DNA from: Kitasatospora gansuensis
Lineage (GTDB): Bacteria > Actinomycetota > Actinomycetes > Streptomycetales > Streptomycetaceae
DNA: 64,000 nt
NCBI RefSeq assembly: GCF_014203705.1
Contig: NZ_JACHJR010000001.1
Coordinates: 1,860,001-1,924,000, forward strand
Direction of reading: 5' to 3'
Part shown: piece after piece, positions 39,088 to 47,476 of the stretch
How the letters are laid out: each line of letters starts with the position of its first letter
How positions within the stretch are numbered: position 1 is the stretch's first letter
Made by a program: the position numbers and the translations under genes
The notes under the pieces: generated by a model
Told to the model about the DNA's origin: nothing
What the model saw: the letters and a program-made list of their open reading frames with translations, nothing else
Databases searched by the model: none

Positions 39088-40650
39088 CTACTCCGGCAGC
39101 ACCAGCGCCGGGGTCTCCCGGGTGAGCACCTCACCGCGGAAGAAGGCCGGGCTGCGCCGCATCATCACGGCCATCACCACCAGGCCGAGGGCCAGCACGC
39201 CGACACCGATCACGAATACCGAGCCGACGCCGAAGACCGAGCTGCCCTGGCCGTAGTCGGGCTTGATCATGTCGCGCAGGCTCTGCGCGAAGATGCCGGC
39301 CAGGGTCAGCCCGCCGACCAGCGGGAAGACCACCTTGAGCAGCGCGTCCCGGACCGACCTGCCGAAGTCCCGGCGGAAGTACCAGGCGCAGGCGAAGGCG
39401 GTCAGTGAGTAGTAGAAGCAGATCATCAGGGTCAGCGCGGCGATGGTGTCCGAGAGGACGTTCTCGCTGACCAGGGTCATCACGGTGTAGAAGACGCCGG
39501 TCCCGACGCCCGCCGTGACGATCGCCCGGCCCGGGGTCCGGTACTTCTCGTTGACCTCGGTGAAGGACGGCGGCAGCGCCTCGTAGACGCTCATCGCCAG
39601 CACCGTCCGGCTGACCGGGATGAAGGTGGTCTGCAGGCTGGCGGCCGCCGAGGCGAGCACCGCGACGAACAGCAGGATGCCCAGCGTCGGCCCCATCACC
39701 GGACCGGCCAGCGCGGCGAAGACGTTCGAGGAGGTCTCCTTGTTGCCCAGCCCGGTGCCGGTGCTGCCGACGCCCGCGTACATCTGGACGGCGACGGCGG
39801 TGAACAGGTACGAGCCGACCAGCACGACCATCGCCAGCACGGCGGCCCGGCCCGGGGTCTTCTCGCTGCCGCCGGTCTCCTCGTTGGCGCTCAGGCAGGC
39901 GTCCCAGCCCCAGTACATGAAGAGCGAGAGCGACAGGCCGGCCACGAAGGCGGAGAACGAGTCGGCCTGGAACGGGTCGAGCCAGCTCCAGGAGAAGTCC
40001 AGCGAGCCCGGCGCGTCACCGGCGACCGCCTTGCCGATCGCCATCACCGCGAAGACGCCGAGCACCGCGAGCTGCAGCCCCACCAGGGCGTACTGCACGC
40101 CCTTGGTGGCCGTCATGCCCCGGTAGCTGATCGCCGTCGCCAGCGCGATCAGCGTCAGGCAGGTCAGGACGTGCACCAGCTTGTCGTCGTTCAGCCCGGT
40201 GATCCACTCGCTGCCGGTGGCCTCGCCGAGCAGCAGGTAGAAGTACTCCGTGGCCACCCCCGCGAGATTCGACAGCACGATGATGGTGGCCACCACCAGC
40301 CCCCAGCCGCACATCCAGCCGACGTGCGGCCCGAAGGCCTTGACCGTCCAGGTGAAGGAGGTGCCACTGTCCGGGACGGCCTTGTTGAGTTCCCGGTACG
40401 CGAACGCCACCAGCATCATCGGCAGGAAGCCGGCCAGGAAGAGCGCGGGCATCTGCAGCCCGACCGCCGCCACCGTGGTGCCGAGCGTGGTGGTCAGGCA
40501 GTAGACCGGGGCCACCGTCGAGACGCCGATGACGGAGTTCCCGAGCAGGCCGACCGAGTTGCTGTTGAGGCCCTTGGAGCGGACACCGTCGTTGGCGTCC
40601 GCTCCGGCCGCCGGAGCGGCGGCCTTCGGGCGGGAGTCGAGCTGAACCAT
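39088..40650 (-). CDS. APC-superfamily amino acid permease
   Basis: A 520-residue transporter from ATG 40650 (MVQLDSRP); upstream frame to 40713 has no better start. Hydrophobic segments number about 12-14. The first helix region SVGLLGNSVIGVSTVAPVYCLTTTLG and the third SGTSFTWTVKAFGPHVGWMCGWG are APC signatures, with ETGGSEKTPGRAA in the cytoplasmic loop. It probably takes up an amino acid; the substrate is unknown. It differs clearly from the APC protein at 34343, so it is no recent duplicate. Confidence 0.9.
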   Translation of the reverse strand: MVQLDSRPKAAAPAAGADANDGVRSKGLNSNSVGLLGNSVIGVSTVAPVYCLTTTLGTTVAAVGLQMPALFLAGFLPMMLVAFAYRELNKAVPDSGTSFTWTVKAFGPHVGWMCGWGLVVATIIVLSNLAGVATEYFYLLLGEATGSEWITGLNDDKLVHVLTCLTLIALATAISYRGMTATKGVQYALVGLQLAVLGVFAVMAIGKAVAGDAPGSLDFSWSWLDPFQADSFSAFVAGLSLSLFMYWGWDACLSANEETGGSEKTPGRAAVLAMVVLVGSYLFTAVAVQMYAGVGSTGTGLGNKETSSNVFAALAGPVMGPTLGILLFVAVLASAAASLQTTFIPVSRTVLAMSVYEALPPSFTEVNEKYRTPGRAIVTAGVGTGVFYTVMTLVSENVLSDTIAALTLMICFYYSLTAFACAWYFRRDFGRSVRDALLKVVFPLVGGLTLAGIFAQSLRDMIKPDYGQGSSVFGVGSVFVIGVGVLALGLVVMAVMMRRSPAFFRGEVLTRETPALVLPE

Positions 40651-40866
40651 GCTCGAACCGTACGTTGAACTGTTTCCGCAGCTCAGAGGCTTATGGGTGA
40701 CGAACCGTGACATGGATCAAGCGGGCAAATTCCGCCATTCACCAAAGATTGCTCAGCGTTAACGCAATATTGCCTTGTAATCCGAGGCGCATGTCATGAT
40801 CGCCGGTGCAACGAAACCCGCACCGTTACCGAAAACGCCCCGGTCGCGACACCTGTGTGATCTGCC

Positions 40867-41376
40867 TCACGAAGCCGGCGGCTGGAAGCAGGAGGCACTG
40901 ACCCGGAAGATGATCCGATTCATCGGACGGAACGACTGCGCCCACACCGCGACGGTCTTCTCCGGATTCTTGCCCCAGACCTCGTGGTCCACCTTGCTCG
41001 CGTCCCACTGGTCGCCGAGACCACCCCAGCCCTCGTCCTTGAGCCACTTCTGCAGGCGCTCGACCGCCGGATTCAGCTCAGCCGCGTCCAGGTCGTCCAC
41101 CTGCCAGAAGTGGATGGCGTCCCGGGCGCCCTTGGGGCCACCGTGGTCCTCGCAGCCGGAGAAGTTGACGGTCTCGCTCTGGCCGAGCCGGCCCTTCACC
41201 CCCAGCGCCTGGTACGCCCGGTCGGAGGCCTGCTTGAGCTCTGCCCTGATCTGGTCCTCGGTGGCGATGCGCAACGACTTGTCCTTCGTGGAGTCCGCGG
41301 TGAGCCCGCAGGAGGTCAGCAGGGTCAGTGCCAGGACGGCGGTGGCCACCGTCCCGAATCTCGTCAGGATGCTCAA
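40867..41376 (-). CDS. Lipoprotein, third gene of WXG100 operon
   Basis: A 169-residue lipoprotein. The likely start is TTG 41376, which overlaps the TGA stop of the hydrolase gene (TTGA) and has GGAG just upstream. The signal ends with a lipobox LLTSCG. The mature part, KDKSLRIATEDQIRAELKQASDRAYQALGV and AIHFWQVDDLDAAELNPAVERLQKWLKDEGW, is soluble and helical-beta mixed, with no known domain. Two further Cys (SGCED, SASCF) may form a disulfide. Co-transcription with a WXG100 protein and a hydrolase suggests an envelope-linked partner or immunity-like protein. Confidence 0.8.
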   Translation of the reverse strand: MSILTRFGTVATAVLALTLLTSCGLTADSTKDKSLRIATEDQIRAELKQASDRAYQALGVKGRLGQSETVNFSGCEDHGGPKGARDAIHFWQVDDLDAAELNPAVERLQKWLKDEGWGGLGDQWDASKVDHEVWGKNPEKTVAVWAQSFRPMNRIIFRVSASCFQPPAS

Positions 41377-42989
41377 TTCTCCAGGCCGACCTTGTCGTAG
41401 TTGCCGGTGATGATCGCGGCCTGGTTGCCCAACGCACTGTGCGGCTTGCCGTTGTTGTTCCAGTACTCGCTGTGGCCGTGGTTCCCGTCGGTGGTGATCC
41501 GATTGGCCCCGAAGTCGTCCGAGGTCGGCGTGTTGGGGAAGTCGAACCAGCCACCCCGGCCGTGCTTGAGCACCCCGAGATTCGGGACCGGGTCGCCGTC
41601 CGCCTCGGCCGCCCAGACGTGCTTGGGGTCGATGTTCAGGTCCTTGGCGTGCTGGACGTGCATGCCCGGACTGCCCGCGACGATGATCTCGTCCGCCGCC
41701 AGACCGTTCCCGTTCTTCGCCGCTTCTCCGACCACGACCGAACCATAGCTGTGGCCGATCACCGAGGTGTGGCGCGGACCGCCGTCGTGCGTGACACCGA
41801 GGCTGTCCACGTACCGGTCCAGCTTGGGAGCGCCGTCCTCCGCGTAGTTGTCGAAGGGGGCGTCCTTCACCACCGAGTCGGGCGCGTCGTAGCCCAGCCA
41901 CATGATCGTGGCGGTGTCCCCGGGCTTGCCGTACTGGTCCGACGCCGCCTGCAGGTCCTTCATCCGGTTCAGGTCGCCGCCGATCCCGTCCAACTCGGCC
42001 GTGGTGCCCGGGATGTAGACGGCGGTGTTCTTCGCGGTGTCCGGGTTGCCGAAGGCCACGATCGCCTGGCCGTCGTCCTTCGGGTCCAGCCCGAGCAGCA
42101 GCACCTCGGGGCCCTTCGGGTCACGATCCTCGGACTCCAGCCGGTCGCGGAGCTTCTGCAGTGCCCCGAGCCGCTTCCGGCCGTCCTCGGAGGTGTCGTT
42201 CCTGGCCAGGTCCAACTGCTGCTCCAGCTGGGCCCGGTTGGCCACGTCCCGGACGTGGCTCGGGATGCCGTTCCGGTTGCCGACCTCGGCCGGGTAGAGC
42301 GCCAGGTACTCGCGCTGCTGCGCCTGGGTCAGCGAGTTCCACCACTTGGCGTTGTCCGCCGGGTTGTCGTGGTTCGGCACCACCGAGGCCAGCCCGAGCG
42401 AGGACCGCATCCCGGCCACGTCGTTGGCGACCTCCGCCTGGGCCTTGGCGCTGTCGGCGTTGACCACGTCACCGTTCAACTGGCCCAGCGAGGCGGCTCC
42501 GTCGGCGCTGGCCTGCTCGGCCTTGCGCACCGCCTCCTCGATCCGCTGCCTGAACTCGCCCAGCCGGGCGTTCTGCTGACGGTTGATCTCCTGCGCGTCC
42601 GGGTCGTGCCGCTCCACCGGGTCCAGCTGCGGCCCGGTGACCCAACCGTCGTCGTCCACCCGGTAGTTGTTGCCCTCCGCCTCCGAGACGGCGGCCCGCA
42701 GCTCCTGCTGGGCGGCGGACATCCGCTGGTGCACGGTGTCGATGGTGACCGCGATCGCCATCGCCTCGGCGTTCACGATGCCGAGCTGCTCCTCGGCCCG
42801 CTCCAGCTTCCCGTACGCCGCGTTGGCGTCGTCGCCGGCCCAGCCCGACCGGCGCAGCGCGCCGGACACCTGACCGCGGTGACGTGACTGGGCGTCACCG
42901 CTGCCCTCGCCGAGCTTGCGCCAGGAGGCCGCGGCGGCCTCCAGGTCACCGAAGTTCTGCTTCATCAGGAGCGCGTAGCTGCTGGCCAT
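41373..42989 (-). CDS. DUF1023 alpha/beta hydrolase with long helical N-terminus
   Basis: A 538-residue protein. Residues 1-200 are helical and coiled-coil-rich (LMKQNFGDLEAAAASWRKLG ... ), similar to LXG/WXG-type secretion modules. Residues about 300-530 are the DUF1023 hydrolase: AVYIPGTTAELDGIGGDLNRM, the nucleophile in VIGHSYGSVVVGEAA, the acid near VWAAEADGDPVPNLG and a late His in DGNHGHSEYW. It starts four bases after the WXG100-like gene and overlaps the lipoprotein gene. The layout resembles a type VII secretion substrate with a C-terminal enzyme. The target of the esterase or lipase activity is unknown. Confidence 0.88.
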   Translation of the reverse strand: MASSYALLMKQNFGDLEAAAASWRKLGEGSGDAQSRHRGQVSGALRRSGWAGDDANAAYGKLERAEEQLGIVNAEAMAIAVTIDTVHQRMSAAQQELRAAVSEAEGNNYRVDDDGWVTGPQLDPVERHDPDAQEINRQQNARLGEFRQRIEEAVRKAEQASADGAASLGQLNGDVVNADSAKAQAEVANDVAGMRSSLGLASVVPNHDNPADNAKWWNSLTQAQQREYLALYPAEVGNRNGIPSHVRDVANRAQLEQQLDLARNDTSEDGRKRLGALQKLRDRLESEDRDPKGPEVLLLGLDPKDDGQAIVAFGNPDTAKNTAVYIPGTTAELDGIGGDLNRMKDLQAASDQYGKPGDTATIMWLGYDAPDSVVKDAPFDNYAEDGAPKLDRYVDSLGVTHDGGPRHTSVIGHSYGSVVVGEAAKNGNGLAADEIIVAGSPGMHVQHAKDLNIDPKHVWAAEADGDPVPNLGVLKHGRGGWFDFPNTPTSDDFGANRITTDGNHGHSEYWNNNGKPHSALGNQAAIITGNYDKVGLEN

Positions 42990-42993
42990 CCGA

Positions 42994-43296
42994 CTAGCCC
43001 ACCCGAGTCATCGAGGCGGCCACCAGCTGATCGGTGCCGCGGTGCTGTCCGGCCGTGCTGCGCAGCGCTTCCGCGTTGTCGTCCATCGACCGGTGCAGAT
43101 CGGTCAGCGCCTTGCGCCAGCTGTCCGCGACCTGGCCCAGCTGGGCGGAGACCGACCAGCCCGCGGTGGAGGAGGAGGCCTCGTCGGCGTCCTTGACCGC
43201 CCGGTCGGAGACCGGCCTGAGTTCGCCGTTGAGGTCGGTGACCACCTTGGCCGCGCTGTCCAGCTCCGCTGGATCCACGTTCAGTTGCGATGACAA
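42994..43296 (-). CDS. WXG100/ESX-like small helical protein
   Basis: A 100-residue protein from TTG 43296, placed 6-10 bases after GGGGGCGG. The two helices (DPAELDSAAKVVTDLNGELR and VADSWRKALTDLHRSMDDNAEALRSTAG, each broken by loops) and the central GWSVSAQLG form the WXG100 hairpin, with SxxAGW in place of a strict WXG. It is the first gene of the three-gene operon with the DUF1023 hydrolase and lipoprotein. It probably pairs with the hydrolase N-terminus as a secretion partner. Confidence 0.75.
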   Translation of the reverse strand: MSSQLNVDPAELDSAAKVVTDLNGELRPVSDRAVKDADEASSSTAGWSVSAQLGQVADSWRKALTDLHRSMDDNAEALRSTAGQHRGTDQLVAASMTRVG

Positions 43297-43403
43297 GGTT
43301 CCGCCCCCACGAATCGGCCGCTCTCGGTCAACTGTCGGCGACACCCTAGTGAATGAGACCCTCCGCAAGCGATCCCTGTCGATGAACCGTCACCGACCCG
43401 GCA

Positions 43404-44066
43404 CTAAACCAAGCCGGACTGACGGATCGTGATATTCAGCCGCCCGACCAGACCGAGCGCCGGATCGGCCGTCCTCGGGTGGGTGCGCGGCACCCCGTGG
43501 TACGCGAAACGCATCGGGCCGCCGAAGACCAGCAGGTCGCCGCTGCGCAGTTCGAGGTCGGTCCACGGCCTGGTCCTGGTCTCGGTGTTGCCGAGCCGGA
43601 AGACGCAGCCGTCACCGATCGAGAGCGAGACCACCGGCGCGTCGACCCGCTCGTCCTTGTCCTGGTGCAGCCCCATGTGCGCACCGTGCGCGTAGTGGTT
43701 CACCACCCCGATGTCCGGCCGGTAGTCGGCCGTGCCCGCGATCCCGGTCGGCTCGGGCCCGTACGCGTCGGCCAGCGCCCGCCGGGCCAGCTCGCCCAGC
43801 ACCGGCGGGAACGGCTTGACCGGCGAACCGTCGCCGTCCTCCACCGTCCGGACGTAGCGGTACGGGTACCAGTGCCAGCCCAGCGAGAGCGAGCGGACCG
43901 ACATCTCGCCCCCGTTCGGCATCCGTACGGTCCGCATCCCGGCCGGCGGGCGGGCCCACTCCCGGCAGGCCGCGACCAGCTCGCGCTGCTCGGCGGGGCT
44001 CAGCCAGTCCGGCAGGTGCACCACCCCCGGCGCGGGGTCGGCCCGCTCGCGCGGGAAGAGTTCCAT
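43404..44066 (-). CDS. alkB: AlkB-type 2-oxoglutarate/Fe(II) dioxygenase (DNA repair)
   Basis: A 220-residue AlkB protein, which removes methyl groups from 1-methyladenine and 3-methylcytosine. Iron ligands are in MGLHQDKDE (HxD) and the later His in FAYHGVPR; the 2-oxoglutarate arginines are in GRLNITIRQ. NHYAHGAHMGLH and PWTDLELRSGDLLVFGGP are conserved. ATG 44066. It stands alone, convergent with nothing, and the next gene is an Rpf-type hydrolase. Confidence 0.93.
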   Translation of the reverse strand: MELFPRERADPAPGVVHLPDWLSPAEQRELVAACREWARPPAGMRTVRMPNGGEMSVRSLSLGWHWYPYRYVRTVEDGDGSPVKPFPPVLGELARRALADAYGPEPTGIAGTADYRPDIGVVNHYAHGAHMGLHQDKDERVDAPVVSLSIGDGCVFRLGNTETRTRPWTDLELRSGDLLVFGGPMRFAYHGVPRTHPRTADPALGLVGRLNITIRQSGLV

Positions 44067-44136
44067 GCCTCCATCCTGGCAGCCGACGCCGACGGGCCGG
44101 CCGGTGCCGACACAGTCCCGCCCCGACCCCGCCAGG

Positions 44137-44484
44137 TCAGCGGAGCAGGCCGAGCTCCCGGGCGCAGTGCCCCCACGCCCCCCAGCCCTGCTGCCGGCGG
44201 ATCTCCTCCGCCACGGTGATCTGGTGCCGGCGCGGTGCCCGGTCCGGCCGGTCGGCGAACCGGAGGCCGCCCGCCTCCTGCCAGCTCGGCGGCCAGATCT
44301 GCAGCCCGCCGTAGAAGCCGTTGCCGGTGTCGGCGTGCCAGTCGCCGTCGCTCTCGCAGCGGGCCAGCCGCTCCCAGGTGGCGTCCGGCACAGAGCCGGC
44401 GGCAGCGGCGGGCACGGTGACCGGCACCAGGACGGCGGCGGTCAGCAGAGCGGTGGCGAGGGTCGGCAGCAGTATCGGTCGCAT
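44137..44484 (-). CDS. Short Rpf-type transglycosylase (resuscitation-promoting factor)
   Basis: A 115-residue secreted protein from ATG 44484 (GAGG two bases upstream, so spacing is poor). Residues 1-28 are a signal ending AAAAG. The rest is a single Rpf/transglycosylase-like domain: [37 protein letters not shown] with the catalytic Glu in CESDGDW, and EEIRRQQGWGAWGHC; the two cysteines fit the family disulfide. It cleaves peptidoglycan and promotes spore germination or regrowth. It lies next to the longer LysM Rpf gene, but a terminator separates them. Confidence 0.9.
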   Translation of the reverse strand: MRPILLPTLATALLTAAVLVPVTVPAAAAGSVPDATWERLARCESDGDWHADTGNGFYGGLQIWPPSWQEAGGLRFADRPDRAPRRHQITVAEEIRRQQGWGAWGHCARELGLLR

Positions 44485-44550
44485 GGCCTCATGAAGGCAC
44501 GGCCCCGGCCGCCCGGCACCACGGCCGGTCCGTCCGGACGACAACGCGCG

Positions 44551-44585
44551 ACGGCCGCCCCCTCCACGAAGGAGGGGACGGCCGT
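44551..44585 (-). terminator. Terminator after LysM Rpf gene
   Basis: Two 15-base arms with one mismatch around ACGAA, 40 bases after the stop of the LysM-Rpf gene and before the short Rpf start. Confidence 0.75.
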
Positions 44586-44624
44586 AGGTGACGCGCGGTC
44601 GGCTCGGTGAGCCTCAGGCGGCGA

Positions 44625-45392
44625 TCAGAGCGAGATGACCTGGCCCGGGAAGATCAGGTCCGGGTTGCCACCGAGGACGGAGGCGTTGTTGCTGTAGACC
44701 GTCTTCCAGTCCAGGCCCTTGTCGGCGGCGATCTTGCTCAGGGTGTCGCCGCTCTTGATGGTGTAGTTGCCACCGTTGGACTTGGCCGCGGGGGCCTTGG
44801 TCTCGGCCTTGGGGGTGGCGGCCTTCGGGGCAGCGGCCTTGGTCTCGACCTTCGGCGCGGCAGCCTTCGGGGCGGCGGCGGCCTTGGTCTCGGCCTTCGG
44901 GGCGGCCGTGGCGGTGCTCTTCGGCGCCTGGGCGCGGGTCTCGGAGCGCGAGGCCTTGTTGGAGGAGCTGGTGCCCGCCGAGGTGTCGACGTCGGCGGCG
45001 GCGCCGCCCTTGGTCAGACCGGCCTTGACGGAGCAGACCGGCCAGGCGCCGGGGCCCTGCGAGGCGAGCACCTTCTCGGCGACGGCGATCTGCTGAGCCT
45101 TGCTGGCCTGGTTGGCCTGCGGGGCGTAGGAGGTGCCACCGAAGGCGGCCCAGGTGCTGGAGGTGAACTGCAGGCCACCGTAGAAGCCGTTGCCGTTGGC
45201 AATGCTCCAGTCGCCGGTGGACTCGCACTGCGCGACCTTGTCCCAGGTGGAGACGGAGGCAGCGGAGGCCGAGTTGGCCGTGACGAGGCCGGCCACGGGC
45301 AGGACGGCAACGGCGCCGCCCATGACAGCCAGTCGAACGCGGTTGCGCTTGACGGCGGTGGTGGCAGCGGCGGTCTCGTTACGGAAGGTCAT
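44625..45392 (-). CDS. Rpf-type transglycosylase with LysM domain
   Basis: A 255-residue secreted cell-wall hydrolase. ATG 45392 follows GAGAGGA. The signal peptide covers residues about 1-45 ([17 protein letters not shown]). Then comes the Rpf domain: [32 protein letters not shown] in parts, with catalytic Glu. A long Ala/Lys/Pro/Thr linker of repeated [12 protein letters not shown] follows. The C-terminal 50 residues are a LysM peptidoglycan-binding domain ([20 protein letters not shown]). This is the RpfA-like architecture. Three Crp-like sites and a leader of roughly 320 bases lie upstream. Confidence 0.93.
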   Translation of the reverse strand: MTFRNETAAATTAVKRNRVRLAVMGGAVAVLPVAGLVTANSASAASVSTWDKVAQCESTGDWSIANGNGFYGGLQFTSSTWAAFGGTSYAPQANQASKAQQIAVAEKVLASQGPGAWPVCSVKAGLTKGGAAADVDTSAGTSSSNKASRSETRAQAPKSTATAAPKAETKAAAAPKAAAPKVETKAAAPKAATPKAETKAPAAKSNGGNYTIKSGDTLSKIAADKGLDWKTVYSNNASVLGGNPDLIFPGQVISL

Positions 45393-45710
45393 GAGTATCC
45401 TCTCGACAATCCCGGGCAGGCATGCGGAACCAAGCCCCGGAAGAGCGTGATTTCGTCTGCCGCGTCCGCAAGACGGCCGTGCACGTCTCTGAAACGACGT
45501 GCGCGCCGCCCCGGCAACCTCCCGCACACCTGCGCCGCCCTTACGGACGAGTCACGCTGGTGGGCACCTGCCGCACCGGTGGGAACCGGCGGGCCGTGCA
45601 CCGGGAGGTGAACCCGGGTAGTGCTCGTTGCACTGGTTACGAAGCTACGAGCCGGATAAGCCTGCGCCAAACGTTTTCGGGTTTCCCCAGCTCAGCCGAC
45701 CGTTACCGGC
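45393..45710 (-). promoter_or_regulatory. Long GC-rich 5' leader of LysM Rpf gene
   Basis: There is no gene between the LysM-Rpf start and a likely promoter near 45710-45750, so the transcript should have a leader of about 320 bases. It is rich in possible stems, e.g. GCACGTC...GACGTGC at about 45479-45501, and GC-rich inverted words near 45570 and 45620. In S. coelicolor rpfA is controlled by a c-di-AMP riboswitch; I looked for its conserved core (GGGUGAAUC, CAGCUAACC) and did not find it, so I call only a structured leader. Confidence 0.4.
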
Positions 45711-45782
45711 AGTAAAGATCAAGCTAATGTGGGCCTAATGTCCGCTTTGGGCATCATTTCCATGATCAAACCTCGCTCCCCG

Positions 45783-45914
45783 GTGGCCTGGGTCACCTTC
45801 GAGGCTCTGTGACCTCGCGCACAATGTCGACAGATTGCGACCAGTGCTCTACCCGGCGCAGTCGAAATGGCGGCAAATCCCGTCACGATCACACGGACCC
45901 GTGACCCCAGCCAC
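45783..45914. promoter_or_regulatory. Three Crp-like sites GTG-N6-GTCAC in divergent promoter
   Basis: The Streptomyces Crp pattern GTG(N6)GNCAC occurs three times in 132 bases: 45783-45796 on the plus strand, and 45809-45822 and 45901-45914 on the minus strand, all as GTCAC. They lie between the divergent LysM-Rpf gene and the gene at 45982. Crp is known to act on rpf-type genes and germination, which makes this a good match. Confidence 0.6.
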
Positions 45915-45981
45915 AACGGCCCGTTGGTAATGGCGATCGGGTGTGCCCGCGCCACCCCCACGACCAACCGAGGAGTCCTCC

Positions 45982-46812
45982 GTGCCGCGCATGCTCGAAG
46001 TCAGCGACGAGGTCCGCGCCGAGATCGGCGACGACGAAGCAGACAGCCTGCTCGCCGGCGCCCACGCGCCCGACAGCTACGACTGCACCTCCTGCCGGAC
46101 CCCCGGCGACTCCAGCCGGGAGGCCACCAGCACGGTGCTCTTCGTCGCCGACGAGACGGCGGTGCTCGCCTTCGCCCACTCCCGCTGCATCCCCTCCCAG
46201 GTGGTCCCGGTCTCCGAGGAGCAGCTGGCCGGCGCCGTCCGCAGCATCAGCCAGTCCCAGCCCCCGGCCGCCGCCCTCCCCACCCCCGCACCGGCCCCGG
46301 CCGCGCCGGCCTCCGGGCAGCCCTCGGTCTCCAGCACCGGGCAGCCCGCCGTCCTCGGCATCACCTGCGGACTGGTGCTCTGCGGCGACACCGGCCACGC
46401 CGCCCTGGTGATCGAGCCGACCGGCCCGGTCGGCCGCCCCGGTAACACCAGCGGCCAGGACGAGTTCCTCGACCTGCTCACCGAGCAGGGCTTCCAGTTC
46501 GTCGAGGACGTCAACAAGGCCCCCGCCCCGCTCCCCGGCTGGTCGGTCCTGATGGCGATGGGCCAGCTGCACGCGATCCTGCACCCCACCCCCGCCGGCA
46601 CCAACGCCGCCTGGTGGCAGGCCCACCAGCCCCTCCAGGTCACCGAAGCCTGGCGCTCTGCCGCCCGCCAGCTCTCCGCCGTCACCATGTATGCCGCCCC
46701 GGCCGGCACCATCGGCCGCCAGCCCCGCGAAGACCTCCTCCGCCAGGCCCTCGACCGCGCCACCACCCGCGGCGTCCTGGTCGCCGCCTCCCTCCCCCTC
46801 GCCGGCACCTGA
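45982..46812 (+). CDS. Conserved actinobacterial hypothetical protein
   Basis: A 276-residue protein; GTG 45982 has AGGAG six bases upstream. The first 70 residues (RMLEVSDEVRAEIGDDEADSLLAG, then YDCTSCRTPGD with a CxxC) look like a small metal-binding module. After an Ala/Pro linker (residues about 95-120) a second domain follows (GITCGLVLCGDTGHAALVIEPTGP ... GQDEFLDLLTEQGFQFV). Similar proteins are kept across streptomycetes; no function is known to me. Divergent from the LysM Rpf gene, it may share Crp control. Confidence 0.8.
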   Translation: MPRMLEVSDEVRAEIGDDEADSLLAGAHAPDSYDCTSCRTPGDSSREATSTVLFVADETAVLAFAHSRCIPSQVVPVSEEQLAGAVRSISQSQPPAAALPTPAPAPAAPASGQPSVSSTGQPAVLGITCGLVLCGDTGHAALVIEPTGPVGRPGNTSGQDEFLDLLTEQGFQFVEDVNKAPAPLPGWSVLMAMGQLHAILHPTPAGTNAAWWQAHQPLQVTEAWRSAARQLSAVTMYAAPAGTIGRQPREDLLRQALDRATTRGVLVAASLPLAGT

Positions 46813-46826
46813 GAGGCACACGCTTA

Positions 46827-46955
46827 GGAAGGCAGGGGCTCGGGGAACGGCGACGCCGACCTCAAAAAAGGTCACCCGTACGTAAGTGGTCAGGCACTTT
46901 CGCAGTGATACCCGCCCGCCACGAACCGTCGCCGTTCCCCGAGCCCCCGCCTTCC
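46827..46955. repeat. Palindromic intergenic element, copy 1
   Basis: A 129-base element with 28-base inverted ends (46827-46854 and 46928-46955; one mismatch). The ends contain GGGGCTCGGGGAAC and its complement. The inside has CTCAAAAAAGGTC, CGTACGTA and GGTCAGGCACTTTCGCAGT, shared with the copies at 56430 and, inverted, 60769. It lies between two genes and encodes nothing likely. Confidence 0.85.
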
Positions 46956-47007
46956 GAAGCATCTGCCCGAGCCGCATCCCCTGCCACTCTCACTCGTTGG
47001 GTCCTAC

Positions 47008-47427
47008 GTGTACAGCTACGAGGTCGCCGCCGCCCACCGCCAGCCCACGAGCCGTCCCATCCCGGGCATGCGCCCGTCGTACGACGCGGAGAACCCCACC
47101 TCGCCGACGCCGATCTACGACGCGCTGTACTCGGAGTACCGCCGCCTCTTCCGGGCCCTGCCCGGCGACCGCGCCGGCGAGGAGGACCTCCGCTTCACCG
47201 GCTTCGCCACCCGTGACCCGTACGCCGCCGGGCGGACCGAGCAGTACCCGCCGCAGCAGCAGACCTTCCACACCTACCCGGGTCACGCCCAGGGCACCCC
47301 GCAGTTCATGCCGGCCCAGTCCGCCAGCCCCACCACCGGCCAGGGCTGGGTGGCCACCGGCTACCTCTCCCCGGCGGTGGGCGGCCGCCACCGCAGCATG
47401 CTCTCGCTGCCCCCGGCCCAGTACTGA
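47008..47427 (+). CDS. Conserved streptomycete hypothetical protein
   Basis: A 139-residue protein starting at GTG 47008 without a strong ribosome site. It is rich in Pro, Gln, Tyr and Gly and lacks predicted membrane segments. TPIYDALYSEYRRLFRALPGDRAGEEDL in the middle is the most ordered part; the rest (YPPQQQTFHTYPGHAQGTP) is probably disordered. I recognise the type from other streptomycetes but know no function. Confidence 0.65.
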   Translation: MYSYEVAAAHRQPTSRPIPGMRPSYDAENPTSPTPIYDALYSEYRRLFRALPGDRAGEEDLRFTGFATRDPYAAGRTEQYPPQQQTFHTYPGHAQGTPQFMPAQSASPTTGQGWVATGYLSPAVGGRHRSMLSLPPAQY

Positions 47428-47474
47428 GACATGCGGAAGGGGCCAGGCAATCCGCCTGGCCCCTTCCGCATGTC
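47428..47474. terminator. Long perfect hairpin terminator
   Basis: Complementary 21-base arms (47428-47448 and 47454-47474) around AATCC, between the hypothetical gene and the convergent der gene; a strong bidirectional terminator. Confidence 0.92.
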
Positions 47475-47476
47475 CA

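Noticed and set aside
45393..45720. c-di-AMP (ydaO-yuaA) riboswitch upstream of the LysM Rpf gene
   Set aside because: Expected from S. coelicolor rpfA, but neither strand shows the conserved GGGUGAAUC and CAGCUAACC words; I list only a long leader.
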